A stretch of DNA of 64,000 nt from Polytrichum commune (lineage: Eukaryota > Streptophyta > Polytrichopsida > Polytrichales > Polytrichaceae). The position numbers and the translations under genes are program-made. Shown piece after piece: positions 33,617 through 45,115 of this stretch (its first letter is position 1; each line of letters starts with the position of its first letter). Location: the NCBI GenBank assembly GCA_950295325.1, contig OX485808.1, positions 43,423,180-43,487,179 of the forward strand, in the 5' to 3' direction. The notes below the pieces were generated by a model, which saw nothing but the letters and a program-made list of their open reading frames with translations, was not told the DNA's origin and made no database searches.

Positions 33617-34972
33617 CACTAAATATGATATTTAGTGTCATATGGTATTTAATGTCATTATGTTAACTTTTCATATGACAAAATGGAACAAATATAGTTA
33701 ATGGATGATGAATGAGTTTATCCCTTGGCAAAAACCCTACCTTCTCTTGGTTCCGCCTCCATGCGAAGGACTCCTCCTGCTTGGTAAGGTTTGGAGATTT
33801 TGATGTTGACATTGCGTGTGTTTGTTGTGTTTGTTGTGTTTGTTGTGTTTGTTGGAGCAATGTACATTTTGGTTGGCGGAGGTATTGATTGAAGGTCGTA
33901 AGGCAAAGATTGAAGTTGCGCAGGCTTCGACCTGCTGGAAATGGGGCGGAAGCGAGTAGGCATGGTAGTCGTTAAGATGTCCATCTGAGCTTCTTCAGAA
34001 ATGTTGGTGCTATTCCATTGTATTTGTGGTATGTACTTGTCTCTGTAGATGGGCAGGCCAGAGGATTTGGCGGCACTGTGACAATATTAGATTTGGTGGT
34101 GGAGACTTTGATGGTAGGTTGGGATGCTAGTGTAATGGAGTCCTCTGTGTGAGGGATCATCGGAGACCCTTTGTGGCCCTGGGTTGGATGTGCATTAGCT
34201 AATGTAATGAGTATGGTTGCGATAAGCACGAGCACGTACTTGCCTCAATGTCCAATACGCTTTTTTCATGGGCTCGTTGTGGCTCTCATGTCCCGACCAC
34301 GCCAATGTTTCACGCATCTTCTGCATGCCTCGGCCTCTTCGTAGCAGCATGTTGTCTTTTTGTCGATATTGCATGGAACATTCTGGGTGTGTGACCTCCT
34401 GCATCATGTATCGTGTGTAGTCTCCGCGTGTGTTGATGACGGTCTTGGTCGCAGCTCGATCTGCTTCGATGTAAAGTTGATACTCATGTTGCATGTGGGT
34501 CTTTCAGACCGTCGGTTCCTCGTTAGGGTTTCTCCCAACTTCTCCCCAGTGCTCAGGTGTTATGTTGTCTTGGGTCTTTGCTCTTGTCTCTGCAACAAAG
34601 TTTTGTTGCGATGCTTGTGCTCATAATGCCTCGCCCTGGCAGCGATCTCCTCGTGGGTTCGTGGCTGTCTCATTCGAGGATGTCGCGTTTGAGATCTTGG
34701 TTGGTAAATCATCTCATGTTTGGTATAATCTGCATCCTAACAAATCTGTGATAAAATATTATCATGACAGATTAAAATTTGGTTCAAAAATCACTTGGTA
34801 AGTGACAGTGATTGCAAACTTTGTAAATCTGTATTCCCCAATACCATTTACAAGGAATGACAGAAAATGTTGGGTCAACATTTAGTGTTGGTGACACTAA
34901 ACCAGGGTTTATAACTAGTATTGAGCAAGACAACTAGAATTTGGGCCCGGACACTAAATATCATATTTAGTG
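33617..34972. mobile_element. Family D MITE carrying about 1 kb of extra sequence
   Basis: Perfect family D ends: CACTAAATATG... at 33617 and ...CATATTTAGTG at 34972, with TA on each side (33615-33616, 34973-34974). Family sequence fills 33617-33737 and about 34738-34972. The roughly 1000 bp between is absent from the ~350-bp copies and replaces a TCAGCAACTT motif that those copies have. This is either insertion or gene-fragment capture. Confidence 0.75.
33718..34494 (-). CDS. Three overlapping minus-strand frames inside the family D element
   Basis: Going down the minus strand, frames of 99 residues (34494-34195), 87 residues (34235-33972) and 88 residues (33984-33718) overlap end to start, so 777 bp are open with two frame changes. 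The first is charged and Arg-rich (QLYIEADRAATKTVINTRGD, then ECSMQYRQKDNMLLRRGRG). The second is rich in Thr, Pro and Ser and opens with a hydrophobic stretch. The third contains Asn-Thr-Thr repeats from a TTTGTTGTG tandem repeat (33816-33853). I do not recognise the family. This may be one captured exon or gene with two frameshifts, or chance. It lies within the extra sequence, not in ordinary family D copies. Confidence 0.35.
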
Positions 34973-35037
34973 TAGTGGCAATGCTACCTGATTCTTGTAG
35001 TGCAAGGTGCCATTTAAGCAAAATGCCTCGTGATTTA

Positions 35038-35353
35038 GGGTTAGTTCACATGGGGTCCCAAGTCACTTGAGGCCAATCCGTGCAATCGTAGCCATTGAGA
35101 GCATGGAAGTTGGGACTTACCACTTCACATCGGGTTCCAAGTCTTATGTTCCAAGTATGACATGGATGTCTACATGGCAAAGCTAGACCCAATCCTCAAC
35201 CCAAGTCCCGCGAAATAATCAAGATCCAACTTTAATGATATTTAACCATATTTTAATGGTTTCTTGAGGCTCAAAAGTTGGGACTTTGCCTCTATGTTGG
35301 GGCTTGCTAACATGAGTGGGACTTGCAACTTGGGACCCCATGTGAACTAGCCC
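35038..35353. mobile_element. PIF/Harbinger MITE with TTA duplication, family L
   Basis: Ends GGGTTAGTTCACATGGGGTC and complement GGGCTAGTTCACATGGGGTC continue to 25 of 26 matches. TTA flanks both sides (35035-35037, 35354-35356). No coding frame. Confidence 0.85.
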
Positions 35354-35599
35354 TTAACACCTAAGGTGTTGTCTTTCTGCACCTTAAACCTAGGAAGACT
35401 TGCTCTGGTAAGTTGTTGTGGAGATTGGAATTGAATAAACGAGCATGCATAAGAGGCTTTGACCAATAAATTTGTGAGCTATTTGTTAAAAAAGTTAAAT
35501 ATGTTGTTAAACTTTTTAACATGGCACTGTATCTCCAAAACTGACTTGTGGAAAGGAGTAGTGATAACACCAACAACACTTGGGGTTTGCAGTGTCTGT

Positions 35600-36030
35600 G
35601 TAACCTCATCAATCATGGATGAAAGGGCTCTAGTAAAATCAAGTCCTCTAAAGGTTGAGGGTCAATTCATTCCAACTACATCCAATTAACCTAATTTGGG
35701 ATTTCTAATGCCATTTCCAAAACCAAATTACCTCATAATTTAAGCATTTGTAAGGTATAGAATAGTTCATTGCATTTTCACATCCCCAATGGATGAGTTT
35801 ATGTTGACACCACAAATCCCTAGCCCATCAACAACAACTAGCTCATCCATTAGCAAGGTGAAAACATAACAAATTATTTTATAGTCTGAACACAACTATC
35901 TTTAGATTATTTGACTCCTAAATTGACATCAGAGACCTTGACTAAGTCTAGTAGACTCCAATTATAATGAATGAACCCTCAACCTTGTAGGGGACTTGCT
36001 TTTACTAAAGCCCTTCTTCATCCATGACAA
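35600..36030. repeat. Inverted-repeat pair, family Q
   Basis: The left arm (35605-35680: CATGGATGAAAGGGCTCTAG, AAGTCCTCTAAAGGTTGAGG) matches the complement of the right arm (35950-36030: CATGGATGAAGAAGGGCTTT, AAGTCCCCTACAAGGTTGAG). Fainter related sequence is near 44080-44130 and 54830-54900. Outer limits are unknown. Confidence 0.5.
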
Positions 36031-36354
36031 ATGAGAACCCCAAGCCATCACCAACTCGATGAATTCATATGCCGTGAAGAATTGTACTGTGTTAAATCAC
36101 AAGGCATTATTTGGTTGAAAATTTGCTTCCAAGTTAGTAGCTTAGTACACTATTTGACACATGTAACACAACCCACATGAATTTTTTTTTAAATGAAACT
36201 TTTTAACTTGATGCCCTAGGTCTTAGTTTTTCATATTTTCAATCAACCTAAGCTTGTGGTAAATTTGACATGATAATTTTAGTGTGACTAGAAATGTTTT
36301 ACATGCCACATTGATAGAAGGAACATAGGTGTTGTTTGATTCCTTTACATAATT

Positions 36355-36500
36355 GGACACCTATATATCATTGGTGTATGGTTAGGTGAGGATCAAAGAA
36401 CAAATATCATAAAGACACATGTTTACAAGTGATTGAACTATGTTTTCCCCTCTTATTAACTACTCCAGACCCAACATTGAGCACAATTGGTAGGATCTGT
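36355..36500 (+). repeat. Family J repeat, 5' part
   Basis: CACCTATATATCATTGGTG, GTTAGGTGAGGATC and GACACATGTTTACAAG correspond to the start of family J. Family K sequence follows. Confidence 0.55.
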
Positions 36501-36504
36501 GTAT

Positions 36505-36695
36505 TCTATTGAGAAATCAACAAACTTGCATTTCCGTTAATCAATAACTAATCATGGGAGGTCTCATTTTCAACCCCTTTTTTGGTTGATGCTTCATTGT
36601 AGATTTGCTAATGGAACACAAGTACCATTGTGTAAATCTAATCAGTAGAATGTGGAGAACAAAAAACCAAAATGATGAATAACACCCACATACCT
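36505..36695 (+). repeat. Family K, one arm only
   Basis: Shares AATCAACAAACTTGC, GTAGATTTGCTAATGGAACA, GTGTAAATCTAATCAG and TGGAGAAC with the right arm of 5721-6345. It abuts a family H element and a family J fragment. Confidence 0.6.
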
Positions 36696-36697
36696 TA

Positions 36698-37198
36698 GGG
36701 CCACTTCACACACGAGACTGAGAGCCCGTGACCATTACACTTCAAGCACTCTCATTGGTGGAAAGGGCAGAGCCAGTCCAAGTTCGCTTCACACTACGCT
36801 TGAGGGACCAACGGAGTAAATATGTGAATGCAAGATGGATGTAAAGTCTACATGGATTCCTACATGGCATCCAATGATCATGTTTCATGGTCACTTGGAG
36901 TGTTTCCAAAAACCGCCTCTTGGAGGTAGGCTTAACACAAAAATTGGAAGACCATGGCACTCCGAACGCTCACAACCGTTGATTTAGTCTATTCTATCAT
37001 GTATGAAAACCCGCATGAATAAGAATTCATTGAAATAGCATTTGGTTCAGGGCCCGGTCACATCTCACTTCACACTAAACTTAAGGATTCGTGACCACAC
37101 TACATGACCTTGGAGGTGTCTTGGAATGCCTTTGGACACTTTCTTTTGGGCTCTCACAATTTCATGGTCACGGCTCTTGGCTCGTGTGTGAAGTGGGC
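36698..37198. mobile_element. Family H Tourist-like element, copy 2
   Basis: Ends GGGCCACTTCACACACGAGA and complement GCCCACTTCACACACGAGCC. Interior blocks are shared with 30843-31349 in reverse orientation. Flank TTA on the left; TAG on the right. Confidence 0.7.
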
Positions 37199-38066
37199 TA
37201 GTAAGCTACTATATATATATATATGATATGATATCTTAATACTCTTTGTGGGAAACAAATAAAATTTACACCTACTACTCCTATGAGATTCAATCCACCC
37301 ACGAGGCCTTTGGACCAAATCTCATGATTGATGTCGTGATTGTCGCAAGTTTGATTATTCGCTTCAAGTTGCAAAGGATGATGGTATCCAAGCTCGTTGA
37401 ATTGCCTCATCATTAGATTCGGCCACCGGCCGCCGTGATGATGCCAACTTTTGTTTGCGCTCGTGTGTTGTCACATGCACCAAGAGTGAAGCACACAATT
37501 CACCATCGCACGAAGCATCTCGCTCATCTTTTTAATTTCACCTTCTATCCGAAGTATGGGTGCATGAAATTCATCCTATGCTATAATCATTTCTAAAGGT
37601 TGAGGAGGACATTTTTGTTCGGGTATTTACACCGTTGCCCGACTATATCATGGTACATGTTTGTATTATAATATTCTCCATTGTGGACACATGGACGGTT
37701 GAATTTTTGTGTGAACACTTTTAGCTTTATGAAGATACCGCCCATACGATCAGATGTGTCATAGGAGGAGTGGATTGCCTTTGATAAGTTGCAGAATTGG
37801 ACTGTATTATTCCAGACGACTTTGAAAGGATGTTGCCAAGATTTCAGAGGATGGGGGGGGGGGGGGAGGGAAAAACTGTCTTTGTGACGACAATGTTATG
37901 TTTGTGTGGGAACTCATGCATCGTGGATGAAAGGGTTTCCAAAAAGAACTTATCATACATGGAATTCTTTGCATCACACCCCCTCCCTTGAACATGGAAA
38001 CTTCAACGATAAGAGTTTTTGAGGGGCCCCCATACCATGTTGAAGGAAGAGACAAAAGAATAGCCA
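37199..38066. other. Possible decayed coding sequence on minus strand
   Basis: The minus strand near 37480-37600 reads DEFHAPILRIEGEIKKMSEM then LRAMV, a helical, coding-like string interrupted by stops. A G-run lies at 37851-37866. Family unknown. Confidence 0.3.
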
Positions 38067-38228
38067 CTACGATTTTGAGTCTTCACTAGTGCATTCACTC
38101 TTGACTGCATCCTCAAGTTTTTGTGTAGCTTCTGCAATTCTACTTTGAGTTGATGTTAAAAAATCCAAATGCTTTTCTACTAGATTTCCGGTGAAGGTTT
38201 GAAATTCCGGTGAACTCAATGGAGTCAT
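38067..38228 (-). CDS. Small helical frame, 53 residues, unknown
   Basis: The minus-strand frame starts MTPLSSPEFQTFTGNLVEKH and continues with a helical, Gln/Glu/Lys-rich stretch (SRIAEATQKLEDAVK) before TAG. It lies upstream, in its own direction, of the coding-like string at 37.5-37.6 kb. Together they may be the remains of one gene, perhaps a gag-like polyprotein. Evidence is weak: no domain is recognised and the length is short. Confidence 0.25.
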   Translation of the reverse strand: MTPLSSPEFQTFTGNLVEKHLDFLTSTQSRIAEATQKLEDAVKSECTSEDSKS

Positions 38229-39792
38229 CTCTCAGTCACGTCTCGGTCATCATTCGTGTCCTTTGTTGATTTCCAAAACACATGTTGAACGCCACATGAC
38301 ACAATAGTAATTTCTAGAGGTTCCACTTGACAATTTTCAATTTAAAAAGGAAGAACAATATAAAATTACCTCATAAATTTCAACCCATGGGTGCCATTAT
38401 GTACAAACAATCCCCGCACTCTACTCCCGATTTAACGGGAGGATGGATGGGACAATAAAACAAGGTTTGGAGTGACTTTGTCACTAGCGCTTGGCCCGTA
38501 GCTTAAATTCCACATGGACGACTTGCTTGCAACATACATCCTTACATGTTGTGGGGCTCCAATATGTAGAAGAGCTAGACATTAAGATTCACATAGAGTA
38601 GTTATTTTAGAACATTCAATTAGAAAATTGGAGTTGATTCATGGAATCACCGAGTCTAGTTGCACTTCAATTTAAATATGAACTATTATTGTGTTGGGAA
38701 GGGATACATCTTTATGTTTTCCATCACATGGAGTGTTGCGTTAACCGCTAGTGCATGGCCTTGAAGGTAAACTTGTCTTAAATGGCTACTTTTCAATGTT
38801 TGCAATGACTCTTGACTTGGAGTCTTCTTTTCTTTTCTTTTCTTTTCTTTGGGCAAATTGTAAAAGGAACCAAAAACAACCACCTCGGGAGAACTAGCGT
38901 AACCCAAGGGGAAATCAAAAAATAATGTCAGATTTCAGGGTTATGACCTTTCCAACCACAAATGTGGTGTGAGATTTTAGAAACAATCTATAAATAAAAA
39001 ATCTTATCTTCCTTTGTTGTTGGTATGATTTTTCAAAGCCAGAAGTGCCAGAGCCATAAAGGACCAGGTAGACCCCCTCCCCGTGCACCCATTATGTTGA
39101 CTCTTGAATCTAGAATGGTTGCAACACCCCTCCGTGGTGGGCTCTGACCCTCCTTTGCCTAGATTCCAAACATGACCACCTTTGACATGAGGTGGTAGCA
39201 CTTGTCCCATAGCCTTGCTCCATAAACACATTGTGGGTTCGCATATCAAAATGCAACTATGATCCCGGGGGGGGGGGTGGCACTCTTCATACCACGTAGG
39301 AACTAACATGAGTGTACAAAGGGGTATATTACTTGAGGCACTAGCATACATAGAGTACATAAGGGAGAGGTATTTTCTTTCTCTAGTGTGTACATTTATA
39401 AAGGTTGTTAATTGTTTTGAAGTAAAGGTAGATGTAGAAAAGGGGGCCCTAAGATTTAGAGAAAGAAAAATTGACAATAGATGTGTTAGTTTCGCCAATT
39501 TACATTTTCATTCATTGTTGTCATGTGCTCATAATCCTCAATGACTATCACGTATGTTTGTGTTAGGGTTTGTATTTGGGCTCTAGGTTTTTACAAACTA
39601 GAGGCTCTTGTAATGTTCATGGGCTTCCTTGAGTTATGATCTTTGGTTTGTTGCTAGGTTATGTTGCTAGAGCTTGTTTTTGTTTGTTTGATACGATCGT
39701 CGACTTACATGCTATGGATCATAATGACTTTTTCAGTGGAAAGAGAGGAATGACTTCATTTTCAATTAACATCTATTTAATTCATGACATAT
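38229..39792. other. No gene recognised; simple repeats
   Basis: A TTTTC repeat lies at 38827-38850 and a G-run at 39265-39274. Frames at 39004-39498 and 39308-39544 show no motifs. Confidence 0.45.
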
Positions 39793-40369
39793 GGGTGTAA
39801 TTAAGCATGGTCAAGTATACAACTTCATTATCATGTATAGGTTTAACTAAATGTGATTCAAAACTATACACTAACTTTGAATTTTGTGAAGGAAAAATCT
39901 TAAACATTTCAAAAACACCTTGATCTATGAAGCCAAGCAAGTTATGTTGACAAAAAAAAAAAAAAAGTACATATTTTAGAAGACGATGCAAGTAGGTATA
40001 TTGAACGCGTAATTGATTAGAATTGTTTTAAATATGATAAAATAACACCAAATTGATGTTTTTCTACGAATGTTTGTAATGATGCCCTCAAGTTTATTAT
40101 GAGTTCAAGGAATATAAATACTTTAAAATACTTTAAAATAAATAAGGTCCTGAAATCTATGTCCAAACCAATTTTAGCCATTAATGTTTTAGCAATATTT
40201 TTAATGATAAGTTTTGAAGATCTTATCTTGATATTCCATATTTGAGGCCACCATGAAAAGAAAATCAATTTGACAACACTTTGCTACTACTTTTAAGTGT
40301 TTGACCCCAAAAATTATGGTTTTAGTATAGTGGAGCGTTATTTATGTATACTTGACCTTGTTTGCTCCC
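39793..40369. mobile_element. Inverted-repeat element, family G copy 2
   Basis: The left end reads GGGTGTAATTAAGCATGGTC and the complement of the right end reads GGGAGCAAACAAGGTCAAGT; both run into AAGTATAC. Interior sequence matches 9437-10044 in reverse orientation, for example CACTATACTAAAACC beside CAATATACTAAAACC. Ends are diverged and the duplication is not clear. Confidence 0.6.
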
Positions 40370-40740
40370 ATATACATGTTGTATACATAGTGGAGGCAAT
40401 TACTACATTAAATTAAGAAGCTTAGTATAAATACATAAGTCCATTTCCTAGCATGAATCACTATATTCGTTAATGAGAGACTTTGGAAAGTCTCAAAATA
40501 AATGCAAATGGTTCAATTTCTTATTCTAATGACATGTATTTGTGCCAAATTGGTTAGTGCCGCCCATGCAAATCACTTTATTAAGTCACATTGAATATGT
40601 TTTTGTGTTTTTCTTGTTCTATATTTGGAAAATGCGTCCTTCAATAGTCTCAAAATCATGAAAAAGTCTCCGAATACCGAATATAGTGATATGATGTTAA
40701 TGTGTATATAGTTTTTTCCTCTATAAATTTCTTGTATATA

Positions 40741-41162
40741 GGGGGTTTAATTTCATAGTGACCGACGCATGCCATTTAGGTTTCCAATGAAGAGTCCACT
40801 CCCCATGCTATGATCAAGGTGAAGTTTCCTACATTCAATGCCAACTCAAGTGGTTGGCGTTGTCTCTTGGCATGGGAACATGGCCTGGGCTTTCACAACC
40901 TGCACTGTGGGAGCATGCAGAAAGAAAAGAAAAGAAAAATTAACGCCTGTATTTTTATACCGGCGTGAATGTGAGCCCGTTAGCTCGTGTGGGAGCATGC
41001 ACACAAGGTCGTGAAAGTTAACTTGTGTGCATGCTCCCACTTAACTTTTGATTGCCCAAGGAGCCCAAAAAGGGTTTTCTAACAAATGGTTATTGCATTT
41101 TGAGTTAACTATGTGTATTTTTTAATGTTATGGCCAACTGGGACCCACATGAAATTAGTCCC
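40741..41162. mobile_element. Family L-related MITE
   Basis: The complement of the right end, GGGACTAATTTCATGTGGGT, resembles family L, and the left end GGGGGTTTAATTTCATAGTG pairs with it. The flanks are ATA and TTA. It contains the perfect 19-bp hairpin at 40989-41040. Confidence 0.6.
40989..41040. repeat. Perfect 19-bp hairpin
   Basis: GTGGGAGCATGCACACAAG (40989-41007) and its exact complement (41022-41040) are separated by 14 bases. GTGGGAGCATGCA occurs once more, directly, at about 40906. Confidence 0.9.
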
Positions 41163-42692
41163 TTACCTTTTGTATTTCCAACACTTTATATATGTGGGAA
41201 GTTACTCTGAATTTCATTAAGCCATCCATCCTTAAGGCATCTCACTTTTTCAAGAATTGGTAAGGCCCGCATGCAGACCAAATTAGAATATACAACAACA
41301 ATCATGTTATCATATAGGGACGTTAAAGTGAGTGCTAATTAGGATTCTTCCCAAATCATCCTCATGGATTGAATATAATAGTCATTAAGGCACTCATATT
41401 TTTTTCTTATTTCATTCGAGAGTGCTTGACGTCGAAATTAAGCCTTGAAAACCCAATGATGGAATAGTTCACTCTAGTTTTGGTTTGTGTTACCTAAGCT
41501 TTCTTTGGCCTCGTGTCAAATACGGGTTGATTTGAGCATTTTATTTCATGAAAAAATACATTCCTGAAGTGCTCAAATCCAAATAGTAGATAAGAGGATG
41601 CATATATTTAAACCAAGTAATAAATTTTCAGAATTTTGGGTTCATTTCAATTCTAATCGGACCCGTCCACATCCATCCACGTTTACTTGCCTTGATACCA
41701 AAGCACGTCCAAAATGTCCAAGAAAACAATGTCCCTAAAATCCAAATGTCACCATTTTTTTGGTAAAATTAACAATTACCATAGAGCGCTTCTAGTTTTT
41801 GCTACATGACAAAACCTAATAAGAAGACTTTATTATTATCATTGTAAATCACTATTTGGTTCTAGCACAAAGTAGTGGACCTCATGAAAGATTTGCAAAG
41901 AAATGGTCTCCTCATCCTTTACGAATTAAAAGCTAAAATATATGCTTGGTGGAAAGCTTTAGGAATACCCTCAACACTTGAACACCAAATATTATAAATT
42001 TTAAAACTTGTACCAAAATTTTGCAACCCATATTTAAGGGAATATGGACATAATACCAAAATTTGAACTTTTTGGTCACTTCAATTTTATAGGAAAATCC
42101 ATCGAGACACTTCCAATACACCTACATTTCATGGAATATAGTGAATCCTCAATGATTACTCGAATGTCATGCTATTAAAACATAATGGAAAAACCAAATA
42201 TCTATATTTGAAGTCTAATATATATAGTTAAATATTAAGTAATGAATATATAATCAGAAAAAATAGCTCTAATATTATCATACTCAAATTTGCATGGTTT
42301 ATCTTACAATACCAAAAATACCAAAATGAAAGCACAAACATATGGAAGGGTATGGGAAAACTTGGCCCCAAGGGAAAACTTTAATCAACCATTTTTTGAG
42401 ATTTTTTTCCTTGACATCTTCGAATGGAGAGGTTAGTAACTCACATGAAATGTTGCTCAATTTTACCACCTCAACCATCTAATTATGCGAACAACCTTCA
42501 CAAGGGTAGTTGCAATGATTATTAATCAAAGTCATGTTAGGCTCTGAATGAGCTCCAAAATGTGCATTGATGTATGCAAGGGCGATATCAACATGACATC
42601 TATACTCCACCATATTAAGCATTAAGGAAGGAATTCCATTCCACCAACAATGTGGAGCATGATTTTTAAGTTTATTCACACAATCTTGAGCA
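41163..42692. other. No gene recognised
   Basis: AT-rich sequence without paired repeats or convincing frames. Confidence 0.45.
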
Positions 42693-42939
42693 TTGTGTGA
42701 GTGGCAACAGGTAGAAAGATGTTTTGGAATGACTTATAGAAAAATGTTTTGGAATGTTTTGGCAGTGAAGATTGGAACCAATCTATCAAGGGAGGAGGAT
42801 TTGGCACTTGAGGACATCAGTTCCAACTATAACAAATGGAGGTATTCTCATCGTTTTTTAGGCTTTCAACAACTACGATACCTCCCCATCCCTTATCACA
42901 TTTTGGTATGCCACTAAATCCAGATACTCACTCAACTTC

Positions 42940-43330
42940 TTGATTTTCAAAGTGAGTATGGCAATACTTATGAACAAATACTATGTTGTTGGAGTCACCG
43001 TCATTCCATATCCAAGATTTAGAGTGATAGTCAACATCGTTTTCAAGGAGGAAAACTCCTACCGTGTTACAATCGATAACATCCCTCAATGCACATGCCA
43101 AACTTCACCAAACTATCTTCTCAAGCTCTACGGAAAAAACAGAGAGGAGTGTACTGCAAACACCTTTATTATATATATTTAGATTTCAATATGAGGTGGA
43201 TTATGACAAAGGTAGGTTCATTCATCCTCCAACATATACCTACAACGAGGACATGCGACTACTTGAGCTTGTTGGTATTATAGAGCATAAGTGGTGTTTA
43301 GAGTGTTGTGTTCACCCTCATGTTTGAAAA
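42940..43330 (+). pseudogene. SWIM zinc-finger remnant, probably transposase-derived
   Basis: The first frame (from 42940) reads MNKYYVVGVTVIPYPRFRV and EENSYRVTIDNIPQCTC. After a shift, a second frame (43089 on) reads NFTKLSSQALRKK and GVYCKHLYYIY. After another shift a third reads DYDKGRFIHPPTYTYNEDMR and LLELVGI. Together C-T-C and C-K-H form the CxC...CxH pattern of SWIM zinc fingers, which occur in MULE transposases, FAR1-type proteins and related plant families. At least two frameshifts inactivate it. Upstream frame 42693-42917 may be more of the same gene but I see no motif in it. Assignment to a specific transposon family is inference. Confidence 0.6.
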
Positions 43331-44790
43331 TGTCAATGTTAGTAGATGTCAATGAATGGTTTAGATGGTTATAATAGATTAACAACTACCAACATGTTTT
43401 CCAATGATCCATGGTAATAAGTCCTCTTCATTCAAAATGCTAGTATTGTATTATCAAATTGATTTAATTGATTTAATATCCAAATTAGAGGATGGACCCT
43501 AAAGTTGTGCAAATCTACTATATTTTGACAATATCCTCATATGTTACAACTCATTACTCATGTATTACTACTCGCCGCTCAATGCCCATGTGTAACTGCC
43601 CACCGCACAAGCTCTACACATCACTCATCGCCCATGTCTTAGCTACCCTCTGTTCCAAAAATCATACATTACCTACTTATGTCAACATCAGTCATTAAAT
43701 AGTGTGTCCAAAGTATTATTTTGCTTTCATTTCAATTGACTCCAAGCAAAATATTAAGAAATTCAAATTAATAAAGTGCAAGTCAGTTGGAATTATTCGA
43801 CCCTCTACATGTAAGGATTTTTATTTTTTTATTTTTATTTTTTTTGCTACAAATCCTTTTTCCATGATGTGTGAGTTTTCGGAGACCACAAAGCCCATGC
43901 CATCAAAAAGCGCCCATGGATATATGGTGTCTTACGTAAACTCGTTCATTAAAAAGGTAACAACGTATAACATGAAAACAACTATTTTATACTATATGAC
44001 TTTATAATGAAACCCATGACACCTACATTAGTGAGACAATATTGAGATGAAATAGCATAGTCTTCAACTTGTAAGGCACATGTTTCAACTAGAACCCCTT
44101 CATCCATGACGGATGATGAGTTTACATACATGAACTCAAAGCCTTTGTGAAGCTCTACGGCCTACGAGGCCTTGTGCACACTAAGTTAACTTACACAACT
44201 TGCCCGTATCTTAATTTTTCCATATAGGACGACGGGTACTTGTTTGCACACTTGCCGGCCTGCCGAGTCCACCACACCGCACCGGCAAGAAGTTAAGTTT
44301 GGGGGGCCGGTGGACCGGTATGGGGCTTGCTTCTTTGGTGGGTGTCGGCCGGAGTTAAGGTGGGGCCTAGGTTAGCAAGCCCCCCATGGACCCCACCTCT
44401 CGAGAAGGAAAGACAAAGATTCTCTCCTTCACTATGTAGAGATTCCATAAAGCCCTTATGTCGCTTCCCTTTGTACTTTGCATTCGGTAGAATAAATGGC
44501 CCCAATTTTTAAACTCCATACATAGCCACCTTTATCCGAAATTTATGTATACTAGTTGTGTGCCTTCCACACTTTGATACTAAATTGATTGTTGTAACCC
44601 ACAATAATATTCAAAGGAGAATAGAGATCATGGTTTTTGGTTGGTTGGTTGGTTGGTTGGTTAGCTTGTTTGTTTGTTTGGTTGTATGAGAGAACTATCT
44701 TAAATCTATTTTTGGGAGGGTTGATTGTGTCCATGTGAGTTTTAGTGACAAAGAAGTTCGCTCACTATATATTGGGGCTTTACCAGCCAC
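43331..44790. other. No gene; simple repeats
   Basis: A (GGTT)n and (GTTT)n tract lies at 44637-44684. A GC-rich stretch lies at about 44250-44410. Frame 43702-44007 has no motif. Confidence 0.45.
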
Positions 44791-44794
44791 ACAC

Positions 44795-45115
44795 ATATTT
44801 GAGCTTGAGGTTGCAAGTTTGGTGGGCCTGGGTATACGAATTTAGATCCTTGAATGTGCCTAAAATGATGGAGCTTTGGTTCCCCCTCAATTTGGGTAGC
44901 AATTTCACGGTCAAGCACAAACTTGAACTTGTAGACATTGAGCTTGGAAAATTGTAAAGTTAAATTTGGGCTCGGTGTGAAATACAAGAAAACAAAAACA
45001 AACTGGATATGAGCCTAAAGACAAAGCTCCATCATTTTAGGCACATGTAAATGACTCATATTCTCGTACTTGGGCCCTCCCACCAACCTTGCAAGTTTAA
45101 CACCAAGCCCAAGTT
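44795..45115. repeat. Inverted-repeat element, imperfect 85-bp arms
   Basis: The left arm (44800-44880: GTTGCAAGTTTGGTGGG, TGTGCCTAAAATGATGGAGC) and the complement of the right arm (45015-45110: CTTGCAAGGTTGGTGGG, TGTGCCTAAAATGATGGAGC) match. Likely a MITE; edges and duplication are not clear. Confidence 0.6.
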
